From: Pseudodesulfovibrio cashew
GTDB taxonomy: Bacteria > Desulfobacterota > Desulfovibrionia > Desulfovibrionales > Desulfovibrionaceae
Assembly (NCBI RefSeq): GCF_009762795.1
Contig: NZ_CP046400.1
Span: forward strand, 907,501-971,500
Length of the DNA stretch: 64,000 nucleotides
Direction of reading: 5' to 3'
The position numbers were made by a program, and so were the translations under genes. Below, one piece after another: positions 1 to 8,937 of the stretch; the stretch's first letter is position 1, and each line of letters starts with the position of its first letter. The notes below the pieces were generated by a model. It saw nothing but the letters and a program-made list of their open reading frames with translations. It made no database searches and was not told the DNA's origin.

Positions 1-632
1 TGGTCGAACCCATCCAGGGCGAGGCCGGGGTGATCATTCCCCCGGACGGCTATCTCCGCGACGTGCGCCGCATCTGCGATGACAAGGGCATCGTGCTGAT
101 CTTCGATGAAATCCAGACAGGCCTGGGCCGCACAGGCAAGCTGCTGGCCGAGGAGCACGAGGGCGTGGAGGCCGACCTCACCCTCATTGGCAAGGCCCTG
201 TCCGGCGGGTTCTACCCGGTCTCGGCAGTGCTCTCCAACACCGAGGTGCTGGGCGTACTCAAGCCCGGCGAGCACGGCTCCACCTTCGGCGGCAACCCCC
301 TGGCCTGCGCCGTGGCCCGCACCGCCCTCAAGGTGCTGGTGGAGGACGGGCTGGTGGAAAACGCCGCAGCCGTGGGCGAATACTTCATGGAGGGCCTGCG
401 CCGCATCGACAATCCCAAGATCAAGGAAGTGCGCGGACGCGGCCTGCTCATCGGCGTGGAGTTTCACAACGACGCCGGGGGCGCGCGCCAGTACTGCGAA
501 AAGCTCAAGGAAGCCGGGCTGCTCTGCAAGGAGACCCACGAGACCATCATCCGCTTCGCCCCGCCCCTGGTCATCACCCGGGAAGACATCGACTGGGCCC
601 TGGAACGGATCACCCCGATCCTGAGCGAGTAG
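1..632 (+). CDS. rocD: Ornithine--oxo-acid aminotransferase, C-terminal part (5' end outside window)
   Basis: Class III PLP-dependent aminotransferase that moves the delta-amino group of ornithine to 2-oxoglutarate, giving glutamate semialdehyde (arginine/proline metabolism, cytosol). The reading frame is already open at base 3 and begins [10 protein letters not shown], the conserved block before the cofactor site. Then follow [13 protein letters not shown] (the PLP-contacting Asp), [16 protein letters not shown] (the Schiff-base Lys) and [13 protein letters not shown]. About 210 residues are present; the family has about 400, so the N-terminal half lies to the left. The PVSAVL and [11 protein letters not shown] strings favour ornithine over acetylornithine aminotransferase, though substrate is not certain from sequence. 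The stop is TAG, and debris of a mobile element starts about 30 bp later. Confidence 0.9.
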   Translation, partial: VEPIQGEAGVIIPPDGYLRDVRRICDDKGIVLIFDEIQTGLGRTGKLLAEEHEGVEADLTLIGKALSGGFYPVSAVLSNTEVLGVLKPGEHGSTFGGNPLACAVARTALKVLVEDGLVENAAAVGEYFMEGLRRIDNPKIKEVRGRGLLIGVEFHNDAGGARQYCEKLKEAGLLCKETHETIIRFAPPLVITREDIDWALERITPILSE

Positions 633-663
633 AAGAGAGGAAAACCAGGGGAGGAAGCCGCTG

Positions 664-932
664 TGGTCGAGTAATAAAATTTTATAGAGCAGTGCCAGGG
701 CGCACACGTTGGCGCAGGATGATATTCTGGTCAAAGCACGGCCAATGCTGGAGATGGTGCCAGATTGGATCACCATCTGTCTGGACCGGGCAGACTGGAT
801 GAATTCGAGTCGGTTACAAGTACTGAGAAGACAGGCCGCCCGTTGAGAGGTGAGTCGTTTGTAGACAAGCTGGAAGTGATGCTAGGAAGAGAGCTAAAGC
901 AGAAGAAACGTGGACGAAAGAAGAAAGGATAG
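664..932 (+). pseudogene. REP-associated (IS200-like) transposase, C-terminal remnant
   Basis: A broken C-terminal part of a Y1-type (RAYT/TnpA_REP) transposase. In one frame (about 709-825) it reads LAQDDILVKARPMLEMVPDW. After a frameshift near 825 it reads TGRPLRGESFVDKLEVMLGR followed by a basic Lys/Arg tail and the TAG stop at 930-932. The TGRPL...F-V-KLE..LGR...KK.GRK tail is the usual ending of these proteins. The catalytic Tyr and HUH histidines are absent, so it cannot be active. Upstream traces (WSS at 664, then in-frame stops) show further decay. An N-terminal piece of the same family lies at 1949, in the same orientation but in the wrong order to be the other half of this copy. Confidence 0.75.
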
Positions 933-1010
933 TTAAGGTGCCTACAAAAAAATAGAACGTCAATTCGCAAACTACCCCGTTTTTCGGAGTATGTTTATAG
1001 GCTATACCTA

Positions 1011-1331
1011 ATGAGTATTCAATCTTCGCATACGGTAGGCCGCATGGGCTTGGCTGTCTGGGCTTCGGTCGTCCTGCTCGGTGCTCTGTTCGTCTGGACG
1101 CTAGGCGGCGGGTCGTCGTTGGCATTGGTTCCGTCAATGTTCATGGCCGCTCTGGCCCTGGAAGGAAATTGGTTCTACTTCCTGGCCACAGTCTGCATCG
1201 GCGGTGCCGTGACATGCGTCTGGCTTCTGCGCCCGACATTCCAGCGGCTCGTCCTGGCAGGAGCGTCGATCTGGGCCACCGTGACGGTATTCGTTTACTT
1301 CTCTGCAATGCTCACTCCCTACGGGCGTTAA
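1011..1331 (+). CDS. Small membrane protein of unknown function (106 aa)
   Basis: I do not recognise the family. The protein has about four hydrophobic segments (roughly residues 11-30, 35-50, 54-72 and 80-100) separated by short polar loops, which indicates an integral inner-membrane protein. No signal peptide cleavage site or catalytic motif is visible, and there is no convincing ribosome binding site before the ATG. It sits between a transposase fragment and a frameshifted Mu-type phage gene, so it may be phage or other accessory cargo, for example a holin-like protein, but nothing in the sequence proves that. Because its neighbours are all decayed, it may be non-functional although its frame is open. 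Confidence 0.45.
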   Translation: MSIQSSHTVGRMGLAVWASVVLLGALFVWTLGGGSSLALVPSMFMAALALEGNWFYFLATVCIGGAVTCVWLLRPTFQRLVLAGASIWATVTVFVYFSAMLTPYGR

Positions 1332-1371
1332 CCTCTCTTCCCACATTCGTTCGCCTCCCAGAAGGTGCCGC

Positions 1372-1809
1372 ATGTTGAAGCTTTACAACTTCGACAGCGG
1401 TGGCGACCTGCGCGTTGACGACGACCGCCTAGCCACGGTCTCCGATCTGGAGACCGCCGTAGTCATCTCCCTTTTCTCCGACCACCTCGCCGACCACGAC
1501 GAGGAATTGCCAGCCCGCGAAACCGACCGCCGAGGCTGGTGCCTGGACCACACGCTGCCGACCTTGCAGGACGGCAGCGGCGACGCCTTGGCTCCAAGTT
1601 CTGGCTGCTCCGCCGCGAAAAGCTGACGCCTGAGACCGTGTCCCGTTTCCGCGAGTACGCCCTGGAGACGCTCAGTGGCTGGTGGATGAGGGCGTGGCTA
1701 GCGCGACGGCAACACCACGATCACTCTGAACGGCTACACCGTCCAGGCGGACGGCACCTACGAGTGGGCCTCAGCAGACACCGAAACCCTGCAGACCTGT
1801 GAGGACCTC
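1372..1809 (+). pseudogene. Mu-like phage GP46 family protein, frameshifted
   Basis: Remnant of the GP46 protein that lies between baseplate V and baseplate J genes in Mu-like phages. The first frame (from ATG 1372) gives the family hallmarks SDLETAVVISLFSDHLADHD and DRRGW. Similarity then moves to a second frame with GSKFWLLRREKLTPETV and REYALETL (about 1588-1676), and to a third with TITLNGYTVQADGTYEWASA (about 1729-1788). These pieces occur in the family's normal order, so at least two frameshifts have broken a once-continuous gene of about 140 codons. It is followed at once by the first codons of gp47, as in intact Mu-like tail modules. Confidence 0.75.
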
Positions 1810-1885
1810 ATGGCTTTTACCAGACCGACACTGCTTGAAATCGTTGACCGCAACGAGGCTGACGTCGCCAGCCGGTTAGCCGGTT
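1810..1885 (+). pseudogene. Baseplate J / gp47-like protein, N-terminal stub
   Basis: After the gp46 remnant, ATG 1810 opens MAFTRPTLLEIVDRNEADVA then SRLAG, which matches the usual N-terminus of Mu-like gp47 (baseplate assembly protein J). Similarity stops after about 25 codons. The frame runs on to 2013, but this later part is the leader and start of a transposase gene. The full protein is about 350 residues, so over 90% is missing; insertion or deletion linked to the adjacent RAYT element is the likely cause. Order and spacing to gp46 (start right after its end) support the assignment. Confidence 0.6.
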
Positions 1886-1948
1886 GCGGTTGGGTTGTGT
1901 GTGCAATTACAGGGACACCATACTATTTAAAATCGACTGATCATAGAT

Positions 1949-2080
1949 ATGGCGCGTATAGCAAGAGTTGTAGCACCAGGGTATCCGCACCATGTGGTGC
2001 AGCGGGGGAATAGGCGGTTGCCCACGATCTTTCGAGATGAAGCTCATTGGCTTTATCTACGGTTGATGAGCGAAGCTACA
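1949..2080 (+). pseudogene. REP-associated (IS200-like) transposase, N-terminal remnant
   Basis: ATG 1949 opens MARIARVVAPGYPHHVVQRG then NRRLPTIFRDEAHWLYLRLM, the standard N-terminus of RAYT/TnpA_REP proteins, including the HHVVQRGN strand near the HUH motif. Similarity ends near residue 42 and the sequence passes into a hairpin-rich repeat. The upstream bases around 1905-1925 (a short palindromic ACAGGGACACC-type leader) look like the natural 5' flank of such a gene. The remaining two thirds of the protein, including the catalytic tyrosine, are missing. The C-terminal fragment at 664-932 belongs to the same family but lies upstream. Confidence 0.75.
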
Positions 2081-2082
2081 AG

Positions 2083-2180
2083 AAAACGCGCCAAAGGCGC
2101 AGAGCAGGAATCCAAAGGACCTGTCCTTTGGCCGCCGGAGGCGAAGTCACCCGTCAATCCCGCCGAAAGGCGGCTTCCTC
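2083..2180. repeat. Hairpin-rich intergenic repeat (REP-like)
   Basis: Two perfect stem-loops lie close together: CCAAAGGAC-CT-GTCCTTTGG at 2112-2131 and CCGCC-GAAA-GGCGG at 2160-2173, the second with a GNRA-type loop. The string GGCGGCTTCC (2169-2178) recurs at 39153 and 39971 in the other repeat-rich gap of this window. Its position next to a RAYT transposase remnant fits the known link between these transposases and REP palindromes, but membership of a genome-wide REP family is inferred. Confidence 0.5.
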
Positions 2181-2270
2181 TCCTGATTTCAACAGTCAGG
2201 GAGTCAACTATCGAGCGTCCTTTTCAAAGAATTTCTTAAGCCGCAAGAAAGTCGGCCCGCAGCCCCCGGC

Positions 2271-3182
2271 TCAGGGCTTGAGCTGGCTCAGCAGCATGCC
2301 CGCGAGCATCAGGCCGCAGCCGATCATGGCGCGGACCGTAAGCACCTCGCCGAGGAGCATCCAGCCGCCCAGGGCGGCGAAGACCGACTCCAGGCTGAGG
2401 ATGATGGCGGCGTGGGCGGGCTGGGCGTCGCGCTGGGCCACCACCTGGAGGGTGTAGGCCACACCCACGGACATGAGCCCGCCGTAGGCGATGGGCAGGG
2501 CCGCGCCCTGCACTCCCGCGAAGGAAATTTCTTCCGTGAATACGGCGCAGAGCAGGCTGAGCACCGCACAGGCCGCGAACTGCACCGTGGAGAGCTTGAT
2601 GGCGTCCACCGCGTCCATGCCGGGCGAGAGCTTGCCGATGAGCAGCACGTGCCCGGCCCAGAACAATGCACCGATGAAGACGAGCAGGTCGCCGAACGAG
2701 ATGGTCAGATCCGCGGTGACCGAGAGCAGGTACATGCCGACCACGGCCAGGGCCGCGCCGATCCAGGTGCCCCAGCCCGGTTTCTGTGCCAGGAGCAGGC
2801 CGAAGAGGGGCACGAAGACCACGTAAAGTCCGGTGATGAAGCCAGCCTTGCCCGCAGTGGTGGCGGTGAAGCCGAAGGCCGCGAGTTGCGGACCGGCCAG
2901 CCCCACCTGCTGGAGCGTGGCTCCGAAGAACAGGGCCAGGCCGAGGCAGCCTCCGCCCACGGCGAGCCGTTTCTTGCTTACCCCTGCATGGCTCGAAGAG
3001 CGGAATTTCTCCATGCGCAGGATGAGCGGAGTCAGGGCCAGGGCACCGAGGGCGAAGCGGACCCCGTTGAAGGTCAGCGGCCCCACGTGGTCCATGCCCA
3101 CGCGTTGGGCCACGAAGGCGAAGCCCCAGATGGCTGCGGTGACGAAAAGCAGGATGTCGGCTCGAAGGGCGCGGCTGTTCAC
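2271..3182 (-). CDS. EamA/DMT-family transporter
   Basis: Inner-membrane drug/metabolite transporter, 303 aa, with ten hydrophobic segments and two EamA repeats (about residues 8-140 and 155-300). Family signs are AAIWGFAFVAQRVGM at the N-terminus, GLYVVFVPLFGLLL in the fourth helix region, and SLESVFAALGGWMLLGEVLT near the end. The substrate cannot be told; relatives export amino acids or small metabolites. The start is a GTG at 3182 with AAAGGAG upstream. It ends the minus-strand run that begins with sfsA (5466), 73 bp after the cupin gene. Confidence 0.85.
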   Translation of the reverse strand: MNSRALRADILLFVTAAIWGFAFVAQRVGMDHVGPLTFNGVRFALGALALTPLILRMEKFRSSSHAGVSKKRLAVGGGCLGLALFFGATLQQVGLAGPQLAAFGFTATTAGKAGFITGLYVVFVPLFGLLLAQKPGWGTWIGAALAVVGMYLLSVTADLTISFGDLLVFIGALFWAGHVLLIGKLSPGMDAVDAIKLSTVQFAACAVLSLLCAVFTEEISFAGVQGAALPIAYGGLMSVGVAYTLQVVAQRDAQPAHAAIILSLESVFAALGGWMLLGEVLTVRAMIGCGLMLAGMLLSQLKP

Positions 3183-3255
3183 GGACGGATGCTCCTTTGC
3201 AAAAAGATCATCCCGTGTACTGTATTACCCCTTTGCAGACAAGCGGAACCGGCGG

Positions 3256-3843
3256 CTACTGCTCCGGCTCTTCCCCCGACTCCGCGCCTTCCTGCGCCTC
3301 CTTGGCGGCGGCCCCGGTCAGTTCGGCCAGGTCCTTGAGCAGGTTGAGCAGGAAAGTCGTGGCTTCGGGCGTGCCCTCAACCGGCGCCCAGGCCGGGATG
3401 TCCTTGTCCGCGTCGTGCTCGTAGGGACCGTCCTTGACCTCGAAGATCAGGGTGTCGGGCTTGAGCGCGATATAGGTGTGAATGACGTGCGGGGCCACGT
3501 CCACGCCGAATATTTCGGTGCCGGGCTGAACCAGGGTGTGGTTCTGGATCTCGCCGTCGTCGGTGAACTCCACGAAGAGCAGGGATCCGGAGATGACCAG
3601 CACGGACTCGGTCTTGGGCGGGGAAAAGTGCCGGTGAGGCATGACGTAGGTGCCGGGCTGGAGCGCGTTGAACATCTTGTGCACCCCGGCCTCCGGGCTC
3701 TTGTGCAGGCACTGGATCATCCGCCTGCGGGGGCTTTCCCTGGACAGGGAGAGCAGGTCCCCCACCATGGTCAGGGTCAGGGGAACGACGTCGCCTTCAG
3801 GCGCGGCCACGGCCGTGGGAAATTCTTTTTTCTCTTCGCTCAT
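3256..3843 (-). CDS. WbuC-like cupin metalloprotein
   Basis: 195-residue single-domain cupin. The motif MPHRHFSPPKTESVLVISGS (about residues 67-86) with its two His supplies the metal-site residues, and the second cupin motif includes PHVIHTYIAL. This layout (H.H...KTE...V..G) matches the WbuC family, often found with O-antigen genes, whose biochemical role is poorly known. ATG 3843 starts the protein (MSEEKKEF); the frame stays open further upstream but that part is the shadow of the transporter gene. The C-terminal about 20 residues are acidic and probably disordered. It lies between two EamA transporters on the same strand, so co-transcription is likely. Confidence 0.8.
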   Translation of the reverse strand: MSEEKKEFPTAVAAPEGDVVPLTLTMVGDLLSLSRESPRRRMIQCLHKSPEAGVHKMFNALQPGTYVMPHRHFSPPKTESVLVISGSLLFVEFTDDGEIQNHTLVQPGTEIFGVDVAPHVIHTYIALKPDTLIFEVKDGPYEHDADKDIPAWAPVEGTPEATTFLLNLLKDLAELTGAAAKEAQEGAESGEEPEQ

Positions 3844-3886
3844 GTTGTCTGGTCTACATGGCCCCGCAGTTTTGGGCAAGGCACTG

Positions 3887-4741
3887 CTACACTTTGCCCG
3901 GCCTGGACGAGCCCAGGTAGATGCCGATGAGCGCCAGTCCCACGCCCACAAGCTCCACCGGCGTGGAGACCTTGTCGAACAGGAGGGTATCCCAGACATA
4001 GGACAGGGTGGGCTGAAGCAGGAGAATGAGGCCCACCAGGGAGGTGCGCACCCGCTGCATGGAGCGGGTGATGAAGTACCAGCCCCCGGCGTGGCAGCCC
4101 AGGCCCAGGACCCCGACCGCCGCCAGCGACTTGAAGCCGGGGAAGGCAAAGGATTCGCCCTCGGCCAGGGCCAGCCCGCCCATCAGAACGGCCGTGCACA
4201 GCGCCACGGCGCAGGCCAGGGCCAGAGGGTCGGCCCCACCCTGGCTGACCGAAAACTTCAGGCTGAGCAGGTACAGGGCATAGGCCAGCGCCGTGAGCAG
4301 GCCGAAGATGATCCCGAGCTTGAACTCGGGAGAAAAGGAGTCCCAGGACACCCCGACCATGCAATACAGACCGGCCATGGTCAGGCCCATGGCCAACAGG
4401 AAGGACGCCGAGACCCGCTCCTTGAGAAAGACGATGGAGACGCAGGCCAGGATGACGGCCTGAAAATTGACCAGCATGGTGGCCAGGCCGGGCCCCACCA
4501 GGCCGATGGAGCGGTGCCAGAAGAAGAAGTCGGCGGCAAAGAACACGGCGCTGAACAGCGACCATTTCCAGATGCGCCGGGTCAGCAGGTTCAGTCCGCC
4601 CGTGCCCCAAAGGAGGACGAACAACCCCAGCCCGCCCCCGGCCAGACGGTAAAAGCCGACCACGTCCGGCGGCATGCCCGCCAGCGTGACCATGATCGAA
4701 GCAAAGCTGATGATAATCGCACCGAGAACCAGACCTGTCAT
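3887..4741 (-). CDS. EamA/DMT-family transporter
   Basis: Second ten-helix EamA transporter of the cluster, 284 aa. The first repeat contains [20 protein letters not shown] and [20 protein letters not shown] followed by FLKERVS; the second ends with [20 protein letters not shown]. The charged tail is short. Its ATG (4741) overlaps the stop of sfsA by the 4-bp ATGA arrangement, so the two are translationally coupled. The substrate is unknown. It is clearly divergent from the transporter at 2271 rather than a recent duplicate. Confidence 0.85.
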   Translation of the reverse strand: MTGLVLGAIIISFASIMVTLAGMPPDVVGFYRLAGGGLGLFVLLWGTGGLNLLTRRIWKWSLFSAVFFAADFFFWHRSIGLVGPGLATMLVNFQAVILACVSIVFLKERVSASFLLAMGLTMAGLYCMVGVSWDSFSPEFKLGIIFGLLTALAYALYLLSLKFSVSQGGADPLALACAVALCTAVLMGGLALAEGESFAFPGFKSLAAVGVLGLGCHAGGWYFITRSMQRVRTSLVGLILLLQPTLSYVWDTLLFDKVSTPVELVGVGLALIGIYLGSSRPGKV

Positions 4742-5466
4742 GGACGCACCACCTTGAGCCGCTTTCCGAGCGAAATGCCGCTCTCATCCACGTTCGCCAC
4801 GTAGGGCCAGGCTTCAACGCCCTTGTCCAGGGCCTGGTAAAACAGCTCCGCATAGACCGGGTCGATCACGTCGGCCGGACCAAAGCAACCGCCGTCAGGA
4901 CGCTGGACCAGAAAGAAAAGCGCCACCCGCGCCCCTGTCTTTGCCAGGGCCATGAGCTCGCGCAGGTGTTTCTGCCCCCGCTCGGTGACCGCGTCCGGGA
5001 AACAGGCCACGTCGTCCTCGACCATCGTCACGTTCTTGCACTCCACCCAGAGCTCGCCTCTGTCACCGGAAAGATGGGCGTCCAGGCGGCTTTGCCCCAC
5101 CTTGGCCTCTTTCCTGAAATTGGCATAGCCCTCCAGCTCGGGAATGGCCCCGGTCTCCCAGGCGCGATGGAGCATGCGGTTGGGCGTGAGCGTATTCACG
5201 CCGACCCACGCCCCGCCGAGTTCCAGGGCCTCCAGAGTGTACTTGAGCTTCCGGTTCGGGTTGGCGGCGGGCGAAAGCAGCGCGGCCTGGCCGGGACGAA
5301 GCAGGCCGAGCATGGAGCCGGTATTGTTGGTGTGGGCCATGAGAGCCTCTCCGGCGTCCTTGCCGTCAAGAGCGGTAGCCTCCACCGTGAAACGCTTGTA
5401 GCGGCCCACAAAGGCGGCTCTTCGGCAGGGGCCGGGAAAAATCAATCTGCAAGCGGTGTTGGTCAC
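4738..5466 (-). CDS. sfsA: SfsA family protein (sugar fermentation stimulation)
   Basis: 242-residue SfsA homologue, a cytosolic protein with an OB-like N-terminal part and a nuclease-fold C-terminal part. In E. coli it affects maltose-gene expression and binds DNA; its precise role is unresolved. Diagnostic strings are [23 protein letters not shown] and [13 protein letters not shown], in the family order, and length is typical. The start is GTG 5466 with AAGGAG about 5 bases upstream. It is first in the minus-strand operon sfsA-transporter-cupin-transporter, overlapping the next gene by 4 bp. Confidence 0.93.
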   Translation of the reverse strand: MTNTACRLIFPGPCRRAAFVGRYKRFTVEATALDGKDAGEALMAHTNNTGSMLGLLRPGQAALLSPAANPNRKLKYTLEALELGGAWVGVNTLTPNRMLHRAWETGAIPELEGYANFRKEAKVGQSRLDAHLSGDRGELWVECKNVTMVEDDVACFPDAVTERGQKHLRELMALAKTGARVALFFLVQRPDGGCFGPADVIDPVYAELFYQALDKGVEAWPYVANVDESGISLGKRLKVVRP

Positions 5467-5596
5467 GAGGTCTCCTTATCGGCCAAACAGCGGTTTCTCA
5501 CCATTCCGCCGCCAAATCAAGCAGTATTGCCTTGTGAACAAGGGGATTATAGACTAAACCTGATACTGGCTACAGTTACAGCATAGGGAGACGCCA

Positions 5597-6847
5597 ATGC
5601 CCATCATCGACATCGACGCCCTGGAACCGGGCATGATCCTGGACGAGGACCTGAGCACCTCGGACGGCAGGCTGCTCCTGCCCGGCGGGACCATGCTCAC
5701 TGACGCGCACATCCGGACCTGCAGGGTCTGGGGCATCGCCGAGGCCCGAATCCAGGGGGATGAAGAAACACCTGGTGGCCCGACCTCCCTGGACCAGCTG
5801 GACCCCGAAGTGCTGGAGGCCTGCAAGATCATGGCCGCCCAGCGTTTCGTGCTCAACCCCCTCAAGCACCCCGCCGTCCAGGAGATGGCCAAACTCTATG
5901 TGCTTCACCAGGCCCGCGGCCTGAACGCGGAGCAGGCCCGCTGGATGCTCACGGCCAACCCCCATGACGACACCGTCGACTTCTTCGGAACGCCTGAGCG
6001 CCCCGCCCTGAACGTGGACCCCGCCGCCGTGGTCCAGCAGGAACTGGAGCTGGCCTCCCTGCCGGACATCTTCACCCAGATATCCGAGGCCCTGGAGAAC
6101 CCGCGCAGCTCTGCCTCCTACGTGGCCGAGATCATCAGCCGGGACGTCTCCCTGGCAGCCAAGCTGCTCAAGCTCGTCAACACGCCGTTCTACGGTTTCC
6201 CCAGCAAGATCGACACGCTGTCCCGCGCCGTAACCATCGTGGGCACCAACCAGATCACCAACCTGGCCCTTGGCGTCTCGGTCATCGCCGCCTTCGACGA
6301 CATCCCGGAAGAATACTTCACCCTGCGGGAGTTCTGGATTCACTCCGTGACCTGCGGCACAGTGGCCCGCCTCCTGGCGCACAAGGCCGGGCTCAAAGGC
6401 GACGAAAAATTCTTCGTGGCCGGGCTGCTGCACGACATCGGGCGCCTGGTCATGCTCAAGAATCACCCGAAGGAGTCCACCGAGGTGCTGCGCGAGGCCA
6501 AGGTGGGCCGCCGCGCGCTGGAAGACGTGGAACTCTCCCTGTGGGGGTGCACCCACGCCGACATCGGCTGCGAAATGCTCAAGGCCTGGCACCTGCCCGA
6601 GTTCCTGGGCCAGATCATCTGCCACCACCACCATCCCCAGCATGGGGTCCACCCTGAAGAGGCCTCCGTGGTCCACCTGGCAGACTTCATCACCCACGGG
6701 CTCGGCATAGGAGCCTCGGGCGCGTCCCTGGTTCCCAGCCTCAACGAAACGGCTTGGAATACTTTGAATCTCTCCACCAAGGATCTCTCGGAAATCTGCC
6801 ACGTGGCCGAACGCCAGGCAGCAGACGTCATCAAGGCGTTTTTCTAG
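5597..6847 (+). CDS. HDOD-domain signalling protein
   Basis: 416-residue cytosolic protein. The N-terminal about 55 residues (MPIIDIDALEPGMILDEDL) form a small beta-rich segment often placed before HDOD/HD domains. The HDOD domain spans roughly residues 145-340: LASLPDIFTQISEAL, SRDVSLAAKLLKLVNTPFYG, LSRAVTIVGTNQITNLALG and FFVAGLLHDIGRLVMLKN. An HD pair is kept in LLHDIG, but the full five-residue metal site of HD-GYP enzymes is not apparent, so catalysis is doubtful. Such proteins usually act in signalling linked to cyclic nucleotides, motility or stress. It diverges from sfsA with 130 bp between; a TATAGA-like -10 lies at 5548. Confidence 0.85.
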   Translation: MPIIDIDALEPGMILDEDLSTSDGRLLLPGGTMLTDAHIRTCRVWGIAEARIQGDEETPGGPTSLDQLDPEVLEACKIMAAQRFVLNPLKHPAVQEMAKLYVLHQARGLNAEQARWMLTANPHDDTVDFFGTPERPALNVDPAAVVQQELELASLPDIFTQISEALENPRSSASYVAEIISRDVSLAAKLLKLVNTPFYGFPSKIDTLSRAVTIVGTNQITNLALGVSVIAAFDDIPEEYFTLREFWIHSVTCGTVARLLAHKAGLKGDEKFFVAGLLHDIGRLVMLKNHPKESTEVLREAKVGRRALEDVELSLWGCTHADIGCEMLKAWHLPEFLGQIICHHHHPQHGVHPEEASVVHLADFITHGLGIGASGASLVPSLNETAWNTLNLSTKDLSEICHVAERQAADVIKAFF

Positions 6848-7004
6848 AAGCCCCCGCCGGGAGATTTCGCCACGGGCTCCATGCCAGACGGATGGGGAAA
6901 GGGACTGCGGACGCAAGCCCGGCCTTGGAATTCTCTTCTTTCAGGCAACACAGACAATTACGTCAGATTGCGAGCGCGGAACAAGAGCGCCGAAAGGCCC
7001 GAAC

Positions 7005-8789
7005 TCACCGAAATCTTCGGCAGGCCTGTTCGCTCTCGTCCAGAAGGGCCAGCACTTCACGGCCCATCTGCTCCAGGTGTTCAAAGTATTGGCGATACCC
7101 CTCGGCCTGTGCGGCAGGGCCTCCCTCGAAGACCAGGCGATGAAAATGGCGGTTGTCGAAGCCGGGATGGCGCTCGACCAGGAAGGTCACTCCACTGCCG
7201 TCCAGTTGCTCGAGGATGGCCGCCCCTTTGATGAGGATCGCCGGGGTCCGGTCTCGAAGCACCTCTTCAGCGGCCCGGAGAATGGCGGTCCAGCTCGCCC
7301 GTTCATGGCGGACGTGCTCCAGAGCGAGGTCCGGGCGGCTGCTTGGGGGTTCCGGCTTGAACAGGTCGGCCAGGGCGCGGGAAAAGGAGGCCTCGGGCAG
7401 AACGGGTTCGCTCTCGAAGCGGATGCCCGGCCCGTACAGGATGCTCTCCCTGCTGGTGTTCACGCACTCGATTCCGGAGAGGCGGATTTCCTCGGCCAGC
7501 CAGAGGGCGGCGTCACGGAAGTTCGGCGTGGTGTACAGGGTTTGCCCGAAAGGCGTGTCCACGGGATAGAGCTGCGGGTGCTGGTTGATGAGCGCCCGCC
7601 GCCTCGATTCGGGTGCGTGATTGGTCGCCCCCTTGGCGTAGGCCAGCTTCCAGGGATCGGGCGAGGCGAGCTGTCCGCCCGCAATGACGCACCGCGCGCA
7701 CCCCAGATGGCGGGCCAGAGAAAAGGCCGTGGTGATCACCGAACCGTGCAGGTCGAGGTCCTCGCGGGGCGGAAAGATGTTCGGCAGGTGCTCGCCGAAG
7801 AGGTACTTGACCCGGAACCGGTCCCGGCCCAGGTCGGAGAGGCAGTGCCCCACCAGGATGGTGCCGGGCTGCTCGGGAATGTGCCGGAAGACCTCGCCCG
7901 AGCTGAGCGAGGTGTCGTTGATGACCGTGAAGTGGGGCCGGATGCCCGCCTCGGCCAGGGGCTTGAGCGCGTTGTTCACGCAGATGACCACGGCACGGTC
8001 GCGGTTGGCCCGGATGTAGTCGAGCTTTTCGGTCAGGGCCGGTCCGGCGGCAACCAGGATGGCGGCGTGCCCCTTCAAACGATTCCTGAGCTGCCGAATG
8101 CCGGGCCGCGAGAGGTAGTCCGGGATGTTCTCGTAGGCGTGGACCTGCTGGTCCCAGGTGAGCTTGCGCTTGATGGACCGGATCGGGCGGGAGAGCTTCA
8201 TCAACTGGCCGGTGAGCGGGTAGACCGCGTGGCGGAAGTGGAGAATCTCCAGGTATTCCGTCACGGCGGCGGCCCAGGATTCGTATTCGGCGGCGATGCG
8301 CCCGGTCTGGAAAAAGGCGGGGGTGCCCCGCTCGAACACGCCGGAGGGCAACTGGTCCTGAAGCGCCGGGGCAAAGGAACACGGGTCGCCAAGGAAGAGG
8401 AAGGCATTCTGCCGCGCCAGGCGCGTGGCCGGGACCGCCTCGAGAAATTTCGCCAACGCCGCCTCGTCCGGTTCGAAAAGCAGGACCAGGGCGGCGGGAT
8501 CATCCAGGCAGGCCCGGAGCTCGGGCGAGTCCGCCGCGCCGAGGAACACGGTCAGCCCGGTGACGGCCAGAGCTTCGGCCACGGTCAGACCGGGCTCGAA
8601 GAAATCGAAAACCGCGATGGACTTGTCCGGGAAGGGACGGCGGTAGTTGTGATTCTCGAACCGGCAGAACTGGGTGTGGTCCCTGTAGGCGTGGGGGCCC
8701 GGGTCCGCTTTGTCTCCCTGTCCGGGCGCATCCGCCCCCCGGCTGAGGATTCCCAACTCGGCCAGGGCAGTAAATGTGGGGTTTTCCAT
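7005..8789 (-). CDS. Maf-like flagellin glycosylation protein (DUF115/MptE-like)
   Basis: 594 aa. The central part (about residues 200-440) carries the DUF115/MAF_flag10 core: LKGHAAILVAAGPALTEKLD, VVICVNNALKPLAEAGIRPH, FTVINDTS, then HGSVITTAFSLARHLG and VIAGGQLA. Proteins of this family (motility accessory factors) are thought to transfer nonulosonic acids such as pseudaminic or legionaminic acid onto flagellin; automatic annotation often calls them 6-hydroxymethylpterin pyrophosphokinase MptE-like because of the shared fold. No flagellar gene is adjacent, but a pgl-like amino-sugar operon (24996) and a CMP-sugar synthetase (47469) are in the window. ATG 8789 has only a weak ribosome binding site. 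Confidence 0.8.
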   Translation of the reverse strand: MENPTFTALAELGILSRGADAPGQGDKADPGPHAYRDHTQFCRFENHNYRRPFPDKSIAVFDFFEPGLTVAEALAVTGLTVFLGAADSPELRACLDDPAALVLLFEPDEAALAKFLEAVPATRLARQNAFLFLGDPCSFAPALQDQLPSGVFERGTPAFFQTGRIAAEYESWAAAVTEYLEILHFRHAVYPLTGQLMKLSRPIRSIKRKLTWDQQVHAYENIPDYLSRPGIRQLRNRLKGHAAILVAAGPALTEKLDYIRANRDRAVVICVNNALKPLAEAGIRPHFTVINDTSLSSGEVFRHIPEQPGTILVGHCLSDLGRDRFRVKYLFGEHLPNIFPPREDLDLHGSVITTAFSLARHLGCARCVIAGGQLASPDPWKLAYAKGATNHAPESRRRALINQHPQLYPVDTPFGQTLYTTPNFRDAALWLAEEIRLSGIECVNTSRESILYGPGIRFESEPVLPEASFSRALADLFKPEPPSSRPDLALEHVRHERASWTAILRAAEEVLRDRTPAILIKGAAILEQLDGSGVTFLVERHPGFDNRHFHRLVFEGGPAAQAEGYRQYFEHLEQMGREVLALLDESEQACRRFR

Positions 8790-8937
8790 AAAGGTGTCGG
8801 AGCGTTGTTGCCGGGTTGCGTTCAGGGCCGTGACCGTACCCGAAAATGGCCTCCCCTGTCGTCGATGTCAAGGCCGCGACATCAGGCGGGGCAGATATCC
8901 TGTTGCCCGAAACCCGGCTTTGGCGTAGGTAAACCGC

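Noticed and set aside
5576..6916. Long open frame on the minus strand
   Set aside because: It is the antisense shadow of the HDOD gene at 5597; it has no family motif and the third-position GC pattern belongs to the plus-strand gene.
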